Below, in pieces: positions 10,337 through 21,582 of a stretch of 64,000 nucleotides of DNA. The DNA is from Taenia hydatigena (lineage: Eukaryota; Platyhelminthes; Cestoda; Cyclophyllidea; Taeniidae): positions 11,834,729-11,898,728 of the forward strand of contig JADWOT020000004.1 of NCBI GenBank assembly GCA_036345935.2. The letters run 5' to 3'. The notes beneath the pieces were generated by a model. The model saw only the letters and a program-made list of their open reading frames with translations, did no database searches and was not told the origin of the DNA. The position numbers and the translations under genes were made by a program. Position 1 is the stretch's first letter. Every line of letters begins with the position of its first letter.

Positions 10337-10926
10337 GTCTGACACAAAGCACCTCAGACGAATGTTCATGTGGAAGCAGAGGAAGTGGGACAGAATGGGC
10401 AGGGTGGGCAGTGTGGGCGGAGAGGGAACTCGCAAGCAGTCGCATCTGATGTGAGGTTTGGTGGATTGCAACGGATACTGCAAGTCGTCGCTGACGGTGG
10501 CGAAATGGAAGGAGCCGACGCATCAGCAGCAGACGTCCACGGCACGACCGAAGGTCCGGATGAATGCGAATGGGAGGAAGCGGACGGGTGAGATGTGAAC
10601 ACGAAAGAAGGAAGGGAGACGGTGGAAGACAAGCAGCTACTCGAGGAAGAAGAAGATGGGAGAAAGGAAGGAGTGAAGGAAGGAAGGCGGGGAGGGAGGG
10701 AGAGAAACAGGGAGGGGGAAGGGAGGCAGGGAGTGAGGGAGGGAGGGAGGGAGAGAGAGAGAGGGGAGGCATCGGAACGGAGAAAGAAGTGAAGAACGAG
10801 GAGACATCACGCATGGCGGTGAACAACGGCATCGGCGATGGCAGCAGGGGCACGATTGTCGACTCTGACGGTGGACATGGGCGAGACATTGTTGGCACCG
10901 GGACATCTCAACCGAACACTAAATGA
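10337..10926 (+). pseudogene. Y copy in right arm
   Basis: Mirror of 4104-4693, with no differences seen in the compared segments. It shows the same lost acceptor (GTGG in place of the CAGG of X) and the same TGA before HKAPQTNVHVEAEE. Being identical between arms, Y was already in this state when the arms formed or has been homogenised since. Confidence 0.58.
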
Positions 10927-11252
10927 AAAAGGAGAGAAAAAAAAATAGAAAGGTAAGAGAGACGGACGGACGGACGGACAAACGAACGGACGGACGAACG
11001 GAAGTCCTTCGCTCTTGGCATGGGTGGAGGTCATCATCGTCATCTACCTCCTGCTGCTGCTGCTGAGCCAACCGTAACAACTACAGTGTCCCTAACAACC
11101 AAAACAACGACAACAACAACGCCCTTCTCCTCCTCCTCCTCCTGCTGCTGCTCATAGTGCAGATGCTGCTGCATTAACAGGAAGGACATTGCTCTCACCA
11201 ACTTGACTTGGTGTGAATTGGTGGTAGGCAAGAAGCACACTTTGCTCCATCA

Positions 11253-12189
11253 TCAATGCATCATGGAGTCTGTAAACCGGTGTCGGTGTGGATGTTGGTG
11301 AGGTGGTCCCTTGTGTTGTTGGTGCCACGCGAGTCCACCGATTGCGTTGGTGAAGAGCCGACGCCACCTGCCGCTGCGCGTCTTCTTTGCTTTGCCGTGT
11401 ACGTGGTGACCGCTCTCCATGATGACATTGTGCGTCTTCCCCTTCTTCACCTCCTTCTCCATTCTCCCGTCCTCCTCCTGCTCGTTCTCCTCGCGCTGCC
11501 CATCCCGCACCTGCACCTGCGCCTGCTCCCACTCACGCTCCACCCGCTCCAACCGCACCTCCTCCTCCTCCTCCTCCTCCTCCTCCTCCTCTTCCTGCTG
11601 CCCATCCTCGTCCCTCCTCGAACGGCCCTTTGTCTCCATCCGTCTTCTCATCCTCCTCCTCCTCCTCCTTTCGGCGCAAAGGCACTTTCCGCTATCCACA
11701 CCACCACCTCCTCCTTCTTCCCTCCATTCGTACTCATCCGGAAGGTCGGTAACACCGTAGGTCGTGTCTGCGGCGCCAGTATCTCCTTCTGTTTCTGCCG
11801 ACCGTCGCTGCCGCCTCCGCATCGAATGACTTGGAGGCGGGGCGAAGAATTGCAGTATCTGTTGGAACCTCACCAGCTTCGCATCAGATGCGCCAGTCGA
11901 GCTCTGCATCTCCTCTACCTGCTCTACCTGCTCCACTTGCTCCACCCACTCTTCTTCCACATGAACATTTGTCTGAAGTGCTTTGTGAGAGACAGCCTGT
12001 TGGCGTCTTTGGCAACCTGCATGACAATGAGGTTAGTAGAGGTGTGTGTGAAGGCGAGCACCTACCTCTCCTCGTCGACACTGCTTGCGCCATGTCCACG
12101 AGGGTCCACGCGAGAAAGAAAAATTGCAAACGGAAAAAACCAAAGTGACCGAAAAACCAAAGCGAAATATAGACCAACAGAAAGAGCAT
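11253..12189 (-). CDS. Gene X, right-arm copy
   Basis: Exon 1 12066-12189, exon 2 11253-12016, with the same splice sites as the left copy. It encodes the same 295-residue protein: the two changes noticed in exon 2 are silent in this frame. The two X genes point towards each other across the palindrome centre, about 7.5 kb apart. Any transcript spanning both arms could fold into a long double-stranded hairpin. Confidence 0.58.
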
Positions 12190-12925
12190 TTCTGCATACA
12201 GCCGATTCGCAAACATTGTAGTGGCAATATGTTTGAGTGTGTGACACGATCAATGCATTCAATCGATAGCCTCACCATTTGAAAGTCAGCAGCGCTTTCT
12301 GTGTGGTGACTGCACTGCCATCACGCTAAATTGTGGTGCATGTTGGCGGCTAATGATGATAATTATTGCTGGCACGACTGGAACGATGTGCTGCTTTGTG
12401 GTGTAGGTGAGGTGTAGGTGCGTTGAATGTGCTTGTGGAAGTGATAGCAACCACCCACAACGATGCGACTGTACTGTCGCCTCACAATGCCAGTGAGCTA
12501 GAAATGTGAGTGGAATAAAAGTGTTACTCAAATGACTTTAGTAGCGGGTTTCTGTTGCTGCGCATGACGGGAAGACGGGTTTGAGTGTTGAAGGGATTTA
12601 TGCAGCACATCCAGTATGTGCATTTTCGATGGTGGTAAGGAAAGAACCAACACATGTTACACTAGTGGGACAGCAGGCTTGCTTTTCGAAGAAGAGAAGG
12701 AAAGAGAAACGGAGGATGGAAGAAAGGAAGGGAGGAAGAAGTGGCTAGATGTGTCACACATGCGAGACGGTGGTTGGTAGCCGTAAGATAGAATGATAAA
12801 GTGGTAAAAAATAGTTCTCGTTGAACTTAAGATGGTCCATTTGAAGGAGTAACTTCTGCTTTGAGTCATGGCCTTATTAGTAGGGCTGTCCTTTTGATGA
12901 GCCTCCATATCTGCCATAAGGTGTT

Positions 12926-13098
12926 CCACTCAGTCGCCACAATCGTGCCAATACGTGAGGCCTCTCATTGTCAGCACTGTGGTTCCTTTCATGAGGGACA
13001 TTATTATTCGCCCTGTGGGGAGTAACATACTGCCGATAAGTGAACTAATGTCTTTTCAAATTTATGAATTAAGCAATGGCTTTTTCAAGCAGTGTCAT
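12926..13098 (-). repeat. Diverged end of a 1.2 kb unit copy
   Basis: Outside the near-perfect arm. It is still related to the unit (the complement of CATGAAAGGAACCACAGTGC and the LLEKA region) but is closer to unit 1 than to unit 2 at several sites and has many changes. The segment is a mosaic border. Confidence 0.75.
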
Positions 13099-14060
13099 TG
13101 TAGTTCAATTGCATGATTTGCTCAGCGGTAGAAGAATTAACTGCGTCTATTTATTCGACCACGTTCGGAAGTGTGCACGAAGTTTGGACGATAGAAAAAG
13201 CCCATCGAGACACCTATGGAAGATCTTGCATGGTATACGCAAATCATTCCTCACATGATCAGCATGAGCTCTGTATTCGCAAAGCGTGAGATCGTGACTG
13301 ACTCTAACCCATCTGCTTTTTCTCTTCGCATTAATCTGCCATGTCATCTCTGCCATCGCTGTGGCGATTGGCTCGGCTGTGCCAAGGCTAAAGACAAATG
13401 CCTCCGACGTGCCAGGCCTTTGCGGGCATGTTGGTGGGAGCGAAGTGTACGAAAACAAGCGATGGCAGTGAGTGAGGGTGCTTTATTACACCTGAGTCGC
13501 GTCATCTTCTAGCAACAAATCAATGAGTTCTTGTCCAGTAATTGCTCTCTTTCATGATTGACCACTTGTTTCAAATTAGCTGAACTGGTCTGCACCATCC
13601 CATCTCCATGCGGTACAGCAATGTTGAATGTTTCGTAGCAACCTCGCGACTTCCAGAAATTAGCGCATTTTAACATCAAACAAGGTTAGCAACTACAGTG
13701 TAGTCAGAGAAGTGGAAAAACGATGGTGTCGCAGCAATGTATAATTATATGGCTTAATTCCCTCCCCACCTTATTCCTTCTCCCTCTTTCCTCCCTCCAT
13801 TCAAGCATATTAAGCCCCCACCAGCGAAACAATATACTTCATTGTTTCCCTTTCTCCCTATAATGTTATGTGTCATTCACATTTATCTTCAATTCATCTT
13901 ATTAACCTGATGATAGCCACCCAATCCTTTTGTATAGTACTTTATGACAAGAGGATTTTCACCCTTTGCACACGCATGCCTAATTTCTTCTATTGTTTCC
14001 GCATTTCTAATTCTTACGCTTTTTATTTTCTACATTCTGATTTCCCTGCAATACCTCAAA
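13099..14060. other. No supported gene
   Basis: Single-copy stretch. An open frame at 13147-13458 on the minus strand (103 codons, Arg/His-rich) has no recognised domain. Nothing else stands out. Confidence 0.55.
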
Positions 14061-14062
14061 GT

Positions 14063-14199
14063 AAATGCAGTGTTTGTTTGATTGCCGGTATCGGCTACGG
14101 TGACTTGGGTGACCATGTTGCTCCAAACGGGCGAGCTGGCCTTTGGACCACGTTACCGGTCTCTACACTCTGCCTGCTGAATATAGATATACATTCTAT
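14063..14199 (+). CDS. Short exon-like ORF with IGYGDLG motif
   Basis: After an AATGCAG acceptor-like site the frame reads CLIAGIGYGDLGDHVAPNGR, then LWTTLPVSTLCLLNI, before a stop near 14200. GYGD recalls the selectivity filter of potassium channels, and GYGDLG also recalls the N-terminal block of arylsulfatases. Neither family fits over more than the short motif, no good donor follows, and the surrounding pore or sulfatase residues are missing. It may be a decayed exon or chance. Confidence 0.18.
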
Positions 14200-14336
14200 T
14201 TAAGTATTATGCCATCTTTTGCTTTTAATGAAGTCTTGGAACGCTGCATCACATTTGTTGCACACATTGAAAAAGCCCAACCGCTTTCCAGTTAGTGTTC
14301 CACAACCAAGAACAACTTATTGCTGTGTTTTAGCGT

Positions 14337-14628
14337 CCCTATTCTTGAGCCCCATTTGCTTTTTGTCAACTACTTTTCCTTTGCCGTCGAGACCCATCAG
14401 CGTGGTTCTACGACGTTCTCATGTTCGTCGCCGTTGTCGCCTTGTGAGGCAAAACCTCTCCACAATGCAGCATTACGAGGAAACATTAACTCATTCTTAG
14501 ATAGCTCGAACGAGTTTGTTTTCTCTAGGCCCCGTCGATTACATTTACGTGTCGCCATATTATGCAAGAATACAATGTCACGTATTTATTTGAGAAGTAA
14601 CTTGCGCGAAGCTCTACCACACAAATAA
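14337..14628 (+). CDS. Possible terminal exon, unknown product
   Basis: An acceptor-like GCTGTGTTTTAG is followed by a frame of about 97 codons ending at 14628. It includes EAKPLHNAALRGNINSFLD and FSRPRRLHLRVAILC. PLHNAALRGN resembles the start of an ankyrin repeat, but only one partial unit is seen. It lies 140 bp after the IGYGDLG ORF and could belong to the same broken gene. I cannot assign it. Confidence 0.25.
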
Positions 14629-14633
14629 TGAGG

Positions 14634-14975
14634 CTAATTTTGAAGCGAAACTATCGTTATCCTTGCCAAAACAAATTTCGGACGCTGAAAAACAATTAAT
14701 GATCTCATAGCGAAAACCTTCATTTTATTTCCATCGCGACAAGTCTGACATAAAGAACATTTCATGTTATTTCTGATTTGATGTTTCCACCACATGCTTA
14801 TATCAGAACATGCAGGCCAACAGTCCAGCATAACTTGGCAAAGGTGTAAGATACAAACGACTGCAGACACACCAACAGATGTTATTGAAAGGCGTTCGAC
14901 AAACCAATCTCCCACAATAATCTCCATCCCGTCTGTATGTTCCATCAGCGTTTCATTCAACTCCGCATAGTTGCC
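14634..14975 (-). CDS. Possible exon with one membrane segment
   Basis: The minus strand has CACCACAG before GNYAELNETLMEHTDG, then MEIIVGDWFVERLS, a hydrophobic run ITSVGVSAVVCILHLCQVML, and a Cys-containing part (KCSLCQTC). The frame stays open to 14634. No strong donor was found. Composition and length suit a real exon of a membrane protein, but no family is recognised. Confidence 0.3.
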   Translation of the reverse strand, partial: GNYAELNETLMEHTDGMEIIVGDWFVERLSITSVGVSAVVCILHLCQVMLDCWPACSDISMWWKHQIRNNMKCSLCQTCRDGNKMKVFAMRSLIVFQRPKFVLARITIVSLQN

Positions 14976-15272
14976 CTGTGGTGGCAATAGCTACCACGTC
15001 TGCTTAAGGGAACCGCGTGATGGAATGACAACACAACTACCATTTGGAACGCATTGCAGAGGAGATGGTGTTATGAGATTAATCAAGCAGCATGGAGCCT
15101 TCCCTCCCTTCTCGCCTACTTAGCATACATGCCCATGTGCAGAGCGGTTGGAGGCATCTTATCTTCTTTCCCACACAAACATCCCCCTTTCTGCTTCACA
15201 CCCACCGACCCAATTACCCACTAGTTACACACTCTGCACCTTCTAAAGCCATTCTTATGGCTAAGTGACAGC

Positions 15273-15674
15273 ATGCCACTCCTCCTAAAGACTCATGACA
15301 CCTCCAGCAGTAGGCAATCTACTTCAAAATGCACTCATTACCTGTACAGCCAACAATTGTCTGCCACCCAACAAAGCACCTCAGTTTTCTCAGCTTTCCC
15401 CTCCTCCCTGAAGGCGAAAGAGGACATCATACTCGGGTTAAATACATACACGTGCATTCAAAATACCACTCCGAAGAGATACAACGATGGAGCATTTGAG
15501 TGGCCTCACCACCAAAATCCGTCATTCAATGAACCACCAACGCATAACACGGTTCGCTTCGCCTTGTCCAGCGCCATCCGCCGTGCTCTCCTCGGTAAGG
15601 CTACTGCATCGTCAGTCTCCCCATCTCCCATGCTGCAAGCTCATTCCGTATGCGATAAGGGGCAAATGTGTTAA
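15273..15674 (+). CDS. S1: exon with diverged inverted paralog at 28.3-27.7 kb
   Basis: A frame of 133 codons. The block NTVRFALSSAIRRALLG is followed at the nucleotide level by a good donor GTAAGG (about 15594). The paralog on the minus strand near 27880 has YTVHLSASSAILRALLG followed by GTAATT. The upstream halves also align (HDTSSSRQST against HDTLNSGQPT, and a WPHHQNP-like stretch). Conservation of frame and donor across two diverged copies supports an exon ending at ALLG. Product unknown. Confidence 0.4.
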   Translation: MPLLLKTHDTSSSRQSTSKCTHYLYSQQLSATQQSTSVFSAFPSSLKAKEDIILGLNTYTCIQNTTPKRYNDGAFEWPHHQNPSFNEPPTHNTVRFALSSAIRRALLGKATASSVSPSPMLQAHSVCDKGQMC

Positions 15675-15719
15675 CCACCACGCGTGTCCATCATCAGTAG
15701 AGGAAACATTGGTCTGAAA

Positions 15720-16567
15720 GCGATTAGTCAAACCCATGTCAACGGTACGGCACCACAACAACTATAGTGACAGTTTTTAAGCCTACAACATTAGACAGGT
15801 GATTATCGAATATGACAATGAGTCGCACAGGGAATCATTCGTACATATCAAAGCATCATAACTACACTTCCAATTACTCCACACCTACTTCACACTGGCA
15901 TCACCTCATTTCACAGTGGTAGAAGCGACAATGCCTGAACATCTTAGATGTAAAAATGGATCGGCAAAACCAGCCATTGTAAGAAGATAATAACATCTGA
16001 CTTATCTAGCATGCTTAGCAGGCCACAGGTTCGCACCTGTTTCGCTCTTGCATGGCACTCACACCTCATTTACCGTTTCCGACACCTCCAATCGGAAAAC
16101 CGTGTCTCTTATATCCTGCATGAACGAATAGTTCGCATTTGGGAAGGTAACATTCGGTACACTCAATCCACCGAATGATTGCGGCTCCGCAGCTGTCGAC
16201 GATGAGTTCAAAGGCGCTTAGTGTGCAGTCTTAGCGGCCTCCCTCCCATTGGTCTGCTTCTACATCAACATTCCTCTTTGCCATTGCCACCAACGGCAAA
16301 GATGGGTGTTGTTGGCAGCCCGATGAGTCAGTCTGTGGTGTCCTTAGAGAGCGACCCATAACCAGCGTTGAAGGTGGTAGCGGCAACAGAGCGAGTGTCA
16401 GTCAGTGAGACTGCTCACCCTCATCCTCTACCATCCCCACAACCTTGTCAAATCAATGAGCACATTATAAAAACCAACAGCAGCGCAATTAAAAAGGCAT
16501 CGCGACACATGGAAGGCCGAGTACTACACCACGCGACACTGTCGAAATGAGACAATGTGCTATTGCG
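15720..16567. other. No supported gene
   Basis: No ORF over 60 codons with plausible exon borders. The sequence just left of 16568 is where similarity to the 36 kb copy begins. Confidence 0.55.
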
Positions 16568-16744
16568 TGACATCTCGTGCACACGCTCCATTGCAGTGGT
16601 AGAGCATCCACACCCAGGGGCCATAGAAGTATGAGCAAAAGTCGAATAGTCAATGCAGACAGGCTCCATCCCACTACCAATCGTCCGTGGGCAGGAATAC
16701 ATACACTCGACACTTACATTAGTGCAAATCGCCACCCCACTCAC
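16568..16744 (-). CDS. Cys-rich ORF, both duplication copies
   Basis: The minus-strand frame AICTNVSVECMYSCPRTIGS, GMEPVCIDYSTFAHTSMAPG, CGCSTTAMERVHEMS carries seven cysteines in about 45 residues. In the copy at 36151-36318 only one residue (Y/H) differs inside this part. CPR...EPVC recalls a Kazal-type inhibitor loop, but the following spacing to the next Cys (15 residues) is too long for the family. Both copies stop matching at the end of MS, and no signal peptide is present, so it may be an internal exon or chance. Confidence 0.28.
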
Positions 16745-17636
16745 TCATCTCCCACTGCATCGCAAACGCGATCGCACCAGGAGCAGCCACGCAGCACTCG
16801 AGGCAACTCCGACTCCAACACTGGCTGCCTGCAAAATATTAATATTTCTGTTATAGAACACCCCTAAGACCATGCTCGACCAGGCAGTCAATATGAAAAA
16901 ATGACTACTCGTAAAGAATCCGCTGGCGCATCCAGTCAACACCTGCATCACATGCACGCGGTAACCCTAACGTCCTGCCTTACACCCATCACCTACACCT
17001 CGTCATACATACACCGACTACTTCACTTCCATGTGATTACATCTTAGTGTGCACTGATAAACCCAACACACTCCCTCCTCCTCCTCCTCCTCCTTTCCCT
17101 CATACGTCTTGCACACCGCAATGCCATCCACATGCAACCACCAAAACACCCGAACAGTAGAGGTGGAGATCCACTTCATTTGCGTGCGTCGAGTTGCTAT
17201 TATCGCATCTCATATCCTATGTGGAACGCGTAGTAGGGGAAAGCTGTGCTTAGTCTCTTAAAGCATGTTGTTGACACGAAATTCATATTCCCTCCATTAA
17301 GCTGAACCCTTAATATTTAACTCGGTCAAGTGGTTAGGTGAGTGGGTAAATGCAACAATTCATGAATAGGTGGTGCTTACAATGGTTCTTACATGTGTTG
17401 ACGAGCACTGAATAAACTGTGGCAGCAGCAGCAACAGCAGCAGCAGCAGACCTAGTGGGTTGCAACAAAGTGCCCGATAGCCATGTCCCACTGTGGAAGC
17501 AGTGTAGCACGTTGCTCATGACTAGGCCTAACTAGATCACACTAGATTGCAGTGTAATATAACAGGCTAAATTAGCCACCTAGGCTATATTGTGGCAGGC
17601 TTGAATAAGTTAGAAAAGAAGGGCGCGGGTTGACAC
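16568..17636 (+). repeat. Segmental duplication, copy 1
   Basis: Direct repeat of 36151-37468, with a few percent divergence by eye. Both start at TGACATCTCGTGCACACG and end near GCGCGG..TTGACA. Copy 2 has an extra 278 bp, and copy 1 has a longer GCA array (17424-17449) and about 30 bp extra near 16930. In copy 2 the start coincides with the inner end of the second palindrome arm. Confidence 0.9.
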
Positions 17637-18859
17637 ACACAGTGAGAAAGTAAAGAATGCTTAGACTGAACACTCCCTCATTACGATATAATCTGCTACC
17701 AGAAATTACGGGACAAGAGATTTCCACAATATTTGGAAGGAGAGTAGTAGACATTGGTGAAGCGTATCGTTTGTGATCAAATGGCTTGAACAGTTCAATT
17801 TGGGTGATGCCTAGTCACTCGAAGGGCATCGCTTCCGATGGGACTCCCTATTTTGAATAACGGAGAAGAGGTGCATGTCTATCCTGCCTAAACTTTATTC
17901 GGGATCAGTGTGCGAGGAGCAGGCAACAGCGCTATCCAACCTGAGTGATGGTGCAACAGTGGATTCACTACTCCTACATCGACATTGAAATTTGTGTGGC
18001 GGAGGCTGACTGCCACCCAGCTGGCATGACATGGTACGTGATGGGTAGCAGGATTGGCAGACCGTGAATTTGTTCTTCCTGTACCTTCTCCACGCACGTC
18101 TAGAGTGGTTTGCTGAGTGAATGTCCGAGTAAGAGAATGACGTATGGTGGGACTGACTCGGGGTGCCACGACTGCTGAGCAAATGGACCTCTCTCATAAT
18201 CATGAAGTGTCTCCGAAAGTCCACACACGGAGGTCATCTCATGGACCTGAAGCACTTGCCACTTCATGTCTCAAAGACTGTGCTTTCAGAGTGTGCGTAC
18301 GGTGGAATGTAGACACAGTTTCTCGTGGTGGTGAATGGTTTACTTACAGAAGACTGAAGGTCACTGATAGGCGAGATCCTTCTACTCGATGGAAATCGAT
18401 ACAACTGCTTTACTTTTTGCGACATTCAACCAGATGCCTTTTCCACACCACAGCAACTGACATTAACGACAGTGTGGCCACTTCACAGGCGACAAGGATG
18501 CCAGTTGGATGATCACGAAGCAGGGGTGGTGGAGTACGAGACACGTTGAGGGGGATTCACTGAATCCTGCTCCGATTTCTTCCCTCTCCTTTCTCCATCC
18601 TCCTTGTGGCAACCTCCCCACCTTAGTACAGTCTTCTCACATTGCTCTGCTCTCTGTGTACCAGAGGACGCATAATTGGCCTTCACTCTGTGTGATTGAC
18701 ACTTGATGGAGTGATGGATGGATGGATGGTCTTGTGTAGGATGAGAAGATTAGCGATAAGCTGACCACAGAATGAGAATTTGAGCAGGCTCGCCTCTTCA
18801 GCACCAAAACGTGGATGTCTGGTGGCGGGCACAACACTGAGTGTTTTAAGATTTACGTG
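17637..18859. other. No supported gene
   Basis: Overlapping open frames at 17888-18224 (minus) and 18144-18512 (plus) have no recognisable domain and no conserved copy. A short TGGA array lies at 18713-18730. Confidence 0.5.
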
Positions 18860-19080
18860 GGCTTAAGTTGGTGCATTTGAAGGAGTAGCTTCTACTTTGA
18901 GTCATTGCCTTATTGGTAGGGCTGTCCTTTTGATGAGCCTCCATATCTGCCATAAGGTGTTGCACCCAGTCGCCACAATCGTGCCAATACGTGAGGCCTC
19001 TCATTTTCAGCACTGTGGTTTCCTTCATGAGTGACATTATTGTTCGCCCTGTGAGGAGTAACATATTCCCGATAAGTGAA

Positions 19081-19513
19081 CTACAGTCTTTTCAATTTGA
19101 TTAACTGAGCAATGGCTTTTTCAAGCAGAGTCATTGAACGAAAGGATTTGCAGTGAGTAGGGGGCACAATTGTACTATTGCCGCCAATGCTCCTGCTGCT
19201 GCTGCCACTGCCGTTCCTAGTAGTAATACGAACACTTTCGTGATTATCATTGCTGCTACTATTGGTACTACCAAACTATTGCTGCTGTTGAAACCAGTGG
19301 AGGCGCTTTGTGAAAGACAGCCTGTTGGCGTCTCTGGCAACCTGCATGACAATGAGGTTAGTAGAGGCGTTTGTAAAGGCGAGCACCTACCTTTCCTCAT
19401 CGACAATACTCGCGTCATGTCCACGAGGGTCCACGCGAGAAAGAAAAAGCGCAAAGGAAAAATGCCAAGGTAAACGGAAGCCAAAATGAATTGTAGACCA
19501 ACAGAAAGAGCGT
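19081..19513 (-). pseudogene. X0 copy in the right outer arm
   Basis: Mirror of 1553-1985, with the same lost start codon and internal stop. The donor and acceptor positions are kept, so a spliced transcript is possible, but the coding frame is broken in the same way as on the left. Confidence 0.58.
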
Positions 19514-20393
19514 TTGTAACTACATCCGGTTTGCTAAAATTATAGGGGCGGTTTGTTTGAGTGTGTAACGCAAACAATAGATTCAATCGACATCCTCGTG
19601 ATAATTATTACTGTAACGATGTGCTGCTTTGTGGTGTAGGTGAGGTGTAGGTGCGTTAAATGTGTTTGTGGAAGTGATAGCAACCACCCACAACGATGAT
19701 ACTGTACTGTCGCTTCACAATGCCAGTGGGCTAGAAATGCGGTTGGAATGCTGGTGGAATAAAAGTGTTACTTAAATGACTTTAGTAGTGGGTTTCTGTT
19801 GCTGCGTGTGACGGGAAGACGGGTCTGATTGTTGAAGGCATTTATGCAGCATATCCAGTATGTGCATTTTCGATGGTGGTGGTAATGAAAAAACCAACAC
19901 ATGTTACATCGGTGGGACAGCAGGCTTGCTTTTCGAAGAAGAGAAGGAAAGAGAAGGGAAGAAAGGGAGGGGAAAGAAGCGGTAATATGTTAAATAGCTG
20001 TGTGTTTCACATGCGCGACGGTGGTTGGTAGTCGTAAGGTCGAGTGGGAAAATGGTGAAAATAGTTCTCGTTGGACTTAAGATGGTCCATTTGAAGGAGT
20101 AGCTTCTACTTTGAGTCATTGCCTTATTGGTAGGGCTGTCCTTTTGATGAGCCTCCATATCCGCCATAAGGTGTTGCACCCAGTCGCCACAATCGTGCCA
20201 ATACGTGAGGCCTCTCATTGTCAGCACTGTGGTTCCCTTCATGAGGGGCATTGTTATTCGCCCTGTGGGGAGTAACATACTCCCGATAAGTGAACTACAG
20301 TCTTTTCAATTTGATTAACTGAGCAATGGCTTTTTCAAGCAGAGTCATTGAACGAGTTGGTCGTGCATCGTGAACCACTACCACTACCACTAC

Positions 20394-20496
20394 TACCACC
20401 ACCACCACCACCACCACCACCACCACCACCACCACCACCACCACCACCACCACCACCACCACCACCATCACCACCACCACCACCACCACCACCACA
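20394..20496 (+). repeat. CCA array (mirror of the GGT array)
   Basis: About 100 bp of CCA with one ATC interruption near 20467. The left copy has its interruption nearer the other side, so the arrays have evolved separately. Confidence 0.95.
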
Positions 20497-21061
20497 TATC
20501 GAATATGCTGATTCGGATGTTTGAATGAAGGAATAAAGAAAGGCTCTTGTGAGACGAGTGGAGAAAGGATGCAATGATGGAGTGTACTTTCCTACTGCAT
20601 GGTAGAGTGTGGCAGTGGAAGTTGGTTTGCGATGCAGAATGTTTTGTGGGAGAGCAGGAGGGTGAAGTGTTGGGAGTGGAAGAGGGCGGCGTGTGATTGA
20701 GCAGGGACTGTAGTCTCAGCGGCTGACCTGGTTATGGGTTATGGAATGCGAAGAGGAAAGGCGATGTGAATAGACAGTGATGGTGACTCTGTGACGAGAC
20801 GAAGTGACTGGTACGTGTAGGTGGGTGGATGGATGAATGAGTGCGTCAGAGAATGCAGAAAAATAGCTGAATGCACTGAGGCATACGCAGATGTTGGGAG
20901 GGAGACGCAGCCCATGTACACAAAATAACAGCGTGTAGATTTATACGAGTTTGGTAATGCTGGCGTTGTTGGCCCTAAATCATGAGACGTGAGCGTGGGC
21001 TGGCCTGCGAGATCATCCCTGTGGAAGTGTGAGGAGAAACGCGTATCCACATCTCAACGTG

Positions 21062-21063
21062 TT

Positions 21064-21094
<31 letters not shown>
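21062..21094 (+). repeat. GT array at outer arm end
   Basis: GTTTGTTT leads into about 14 GT units, exactly where the match to position 1 of the window ends. Whether the left arm has a matching CA array cannot be seen. Confidence 0.85.
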
Positions 21095-21582
21095 CTGTTT
21101 CATTTGACCTCATTGAGCGTGCGCGATGCGTGAGTTGTAGGGAGACCGACTGCATTGAGGTATGCGTGATAGTGCGTCGAATGGATAGAATGGGGTGAAG
21201 AAGATGTGAGCGATAAATGGTGGCCAAGGAAGATAAGCAAAAGAGGGTGATGAATTTGGCCCAGTAATTTATGTGAACCAAATTGGATCTTCCACATGTT
21301 GAGCAGAAGATGACATTATTGTGTCTCTCGTGTTGCCCATCAAAACTGCTTGCATTATAGCTACTCGAAATTGAACTGTCCAGGTGAGAACGGAATCGGA
21401 GTGTTTACAATTGCCAGCAAGCATTGCAGTGCACACATACACATGCAGCACTAACAGCCTCTATTACTTCACAGGTTTTTGATAAAACTCGACAGTATTC
21501 CATGGATACGTGGTGTCTCCACCCCACTTCTAAACAATCAACATACCCTGCACAGTCGGAGGGCAATGAGGAATGAAGGAAG

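Larger units (their letters stand above)
8387..12925. repeat. Right arm of inner palindrome
   Basis: Reverse complement of 2105-6637. The match is near perfect until 12925, where the sequence switches to a more diverged copy of the 1.2 kb unit (12926-13098). The abrupt change suggests the end of a duplication or conversion tract. Confidence 0.95.
18860..21069. repeat. Right arm of outer inverted repeat
   Basis: Mirror of 1-2206. Its inner end (near 18860) lies inside the unit 2 homologous segment, just after CTTAAG. It ends at a GT array at 21062. It contains mirror copies of unit 1, X0 and the GGT array. Confidence 0.93.

Noticed and set aside
14063..14199. Potassium channel pore or arylsulfatase from the IGYGDLG motif
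   Set aside because: Only six or seven residues fit. The flanking residues of either family are missing, so no function was assigned.
1..21069. The first palindrome as a pure assembly or library fold-back artefact
   Set aside because: Not excluded, but the unique spacer, microsatellite length differences, silent SNPs and nested unequal arms argue for real sequence. Spanning long reads would decide.
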